From an uncultured Pirellula sp. (GTDB lineage Bacteria > Planctomycetota > Planctomycetia > Pirellulales > Pirellulaceae), in NCBI GenBank assembly GCA_903837255.1, contig CAILTZ010000422.1, forward strand, positions 1 through 7,191: DNA of 7,191 nucleotides, in the 5' to 3' direction. The notes beneath the pieces are model-generated. The model had not been told where the DNA came from. It did not search any database and saw nothing but the letters and a program-made list of their open reading frames with translations. Positions 6,083-7,191 of the stretch are shown here, in pieces. Within the stretch, counting starts at the first letter, position 1, and each line of letters opens with the position of its first letter. Position numbers and translations under genes: made by a program.

Positions 6083-7191
6083 CTAGGTGGCGCTTTCTCT
6101 CGAGGACGGCTTTGATCCAGCCAGCTCTTTGGCCAAGGCTTGCAGCCCACGGAGATCAAGTTTGCCGGTCCCGAGAATGGGTATCGAATCGACACGGATG
6201 AATCCATCGGCCCCTGGATTGTAGATCGAAGGCAGGCCTGATTCGATGAGTTTTTTAACGATCGCCGAAGGTTCCTGGGATAGCTGGGTGTAGAGGACCA
6301 CGAGCCTTTCGCCCTTCTTTTCGTCGGGCACACCGCAGACGGCCAAGGTCAGTACGTCCTCATCACCGCCGAGGATCTTATTGAGTTCCTCTTCGACCTG
6401 GATGTGGGGGACCATTTCACCGCCGATTTTTGAGAATCGGCTTTCACGACCGGTGATATGGATGAAGCCATCGGGCTCGATAAAGCCTACGTCTCCGGTG
6501 ATGTACCAACCGTTGTTCATGACCTTGGCGGTCAGTTCAGGCTGGTTTAGATATCCGGCCATCACGTTAGGCCCGGAGATTTCGATCATTCCCGTTTCGT
6601 TGGGCTTAAGGACTTTGGAATGGTCGTCCAGGGAGACGGTCCGCGCGCGAACGCCGGGAATGGGCCTTCCAACGGAGCCTTCGCGGAGACCTTCATTGGC
6701 ATTAGCAGTCTTTGCGCGACTGGCCGGGACGTTGACGGCCACAACAGGACTCAGTTCGGTAGTTCCGTAACCTTCGATCGGGCGAACCCCGAATCGTTCA
6801 TCGAAGGCTTGTGCAAGCGGGATCGGCATTTTCTCTGCGCCGACGACGACGATGTTGACGGTCTTGAATTGCTCGGGTTCGATGCGTTTGAGGAATCCTC
6901 GCAGGAACGTCGGTGTGCCGAGCACGATCGTGCATTTGTAGGTCTCGATGAGCTTGCCTATCTGCTTGGGCTCAAGCGGGTTGTAATGAAAAGCGCCCGA
7001 GCAGGGAAGGCAGCCGACGGCCCATAGTGTGCCGGTGTATCCGAAGGAATGAAAGAAGGGGAGGATTCCTAAAAAGCAATCGTCCTCCTTGACATGGATG
7101 GTTGCATCAAAGCCTTGGACGTTCGATGCGATGTTATTGAACGTCAGAGGAACACCTTTTGGAACACCGGTCGAGCCCGAGGTGAAGATGA
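6083..7191 (-). CDS. aas: Aas-like acyl-ACP/acyl-CoA synthetase (adenylation domain; 5' end beyond window)
   Basis: The frame is open to the right edge, giving 368 visible C-terminal residues. Numbering from the first visible codon: TSGSTGVPKG (3-12, bases 7154-7183) is the AMP-binding P-loop. LPFFHSFG (around 45-52) is the aromatic A4-type motif typical of Aas. GYGTTE (140-145) is motif A5, TGD (231-233) is A7, GRESRFSKIGGE (247-258) is A8, and GTGKLD (340-345) carries the catalytic lysine of A10. All adenylation motifs are intact. The enzyme should activate a fatty acid as acyl-AMP and pass it to ACP or CoA. In Aas this feeds re-acylation of lysophospholipid at the inner membrane. A GTG at 6925 is an internal valine, not the start. 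The acyltransferase domain that makes Aas bifunctional would precede the visible part and cannot be checked. The adjacent LplT-type transporter supports the Aas call over a catabolic FadD-type ligase. Confidence 0.84.
   Translation of the reverse strand, partial: IFTSGSTGVPKGVPLTFNNIASNVQGFDATIHVKEDDCFLGILPFFHSFGYTGTLWAVGCLPCSGAFHYNPLEPKQIGKLIETYKCTIVLGTPTFLRGFLKRIEPEQFKTVNIVVVGAEKMPIPLAQAFDERFGVRPIEGYGTTELSPVVAVNVPASRAKTANANEGLREGSVGRPIPGVRARTVSLDDHSKVLKPNETGMIEISGPNVMAGYLNQPELTAKVMNNGWYITGDVGFIEPDGFIHITGRESRFSKIGGEMVPHIQVEEELNKILGGDEDVLTLAVCGVPDEKKGERLVVLYTQLSQEPSAIVKKLIESGLPSIYNPGADGFIRVDSIPILGTGKLDLRGLQALAKELAGSKPSSRESAT

Noticed and set aside
6923..6925. GTG at 6925 as the start of the synthetase
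   Set aside because: The frame continues upstream to the window edge and contains the AMP-binding TSGSTG loop, so this codon is an internal valine.
1..7191. Mobile element, CRISPR array, tRNA/rRNA or attachment site
   Set aside because: No direct-repeat array, terminal inverted repeats, transposase or integrase motifs, or RNA-gene sequence were seen. Coding sequence covers nearly the whole window.

Overview
The window reads as four genes in one direction, all on the minus strand: (right to left) an Aas-like acyl-ACP/acyl-CoA synthetase cut by the right edge, an LplT-type major facilitator transporter, a complete superfamily 1B (UPF1/IGHMBP2-type) helicase, and a long AddB-like exonuclease subunit cut by the left edge. 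Gaps between them are 3, 16 and 84 bases, so at least the first three look like one transcription unit, and the fourth may be read through from it. No RNA gene, mobile element, CRISPR array, convincing terminator or strong promoter was found.

The largest gene is easy to miss. A frame without stops runs on the minus strand from an ATG at 2733 to the window edge at base 1 (911 codons). It has no stop inside the window, so an ORF list that needs both ends would omit it. Its C-terminal part carries a full set of RecB-type PD-(D/E)XK nuclease motifs, and the N-terminal two thirds look like the inactive helicase scaffold of AddB. An AddA partner would be expected just beyond base 1, but this cannot be seen.

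The window splits into two functional halves. Bases 4772-7191 concern phospholipid repair: LplT-type transporters flip lysophospholipids inward across the inner membrane, and Aas re-acylates them. Bases 1-4755 concern nucleic acid processing: a helicase very like eukaryotic IGHMBP2 in its core, followed by the AddB-like double-strand-break processing subunit. Nothing in the sequence links the two halves mechanistically.

The source is a bacterium of moderately high GC (roughly 55% by eye). The inner-membrane lipid genes suggest a diderm. The codon choice (many TCG and CGA), the abundance of CGATCG and the gene types suggest a planctomycete, perhaps a Pirellula/Rhodopirellula relative. That assignment is an inference and only moderately firm. 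The content looks mainly like core metabolism and repair. The item most worth following up is the pairing of an IGHMBP2-like helicase with an AddB-like nuclease.
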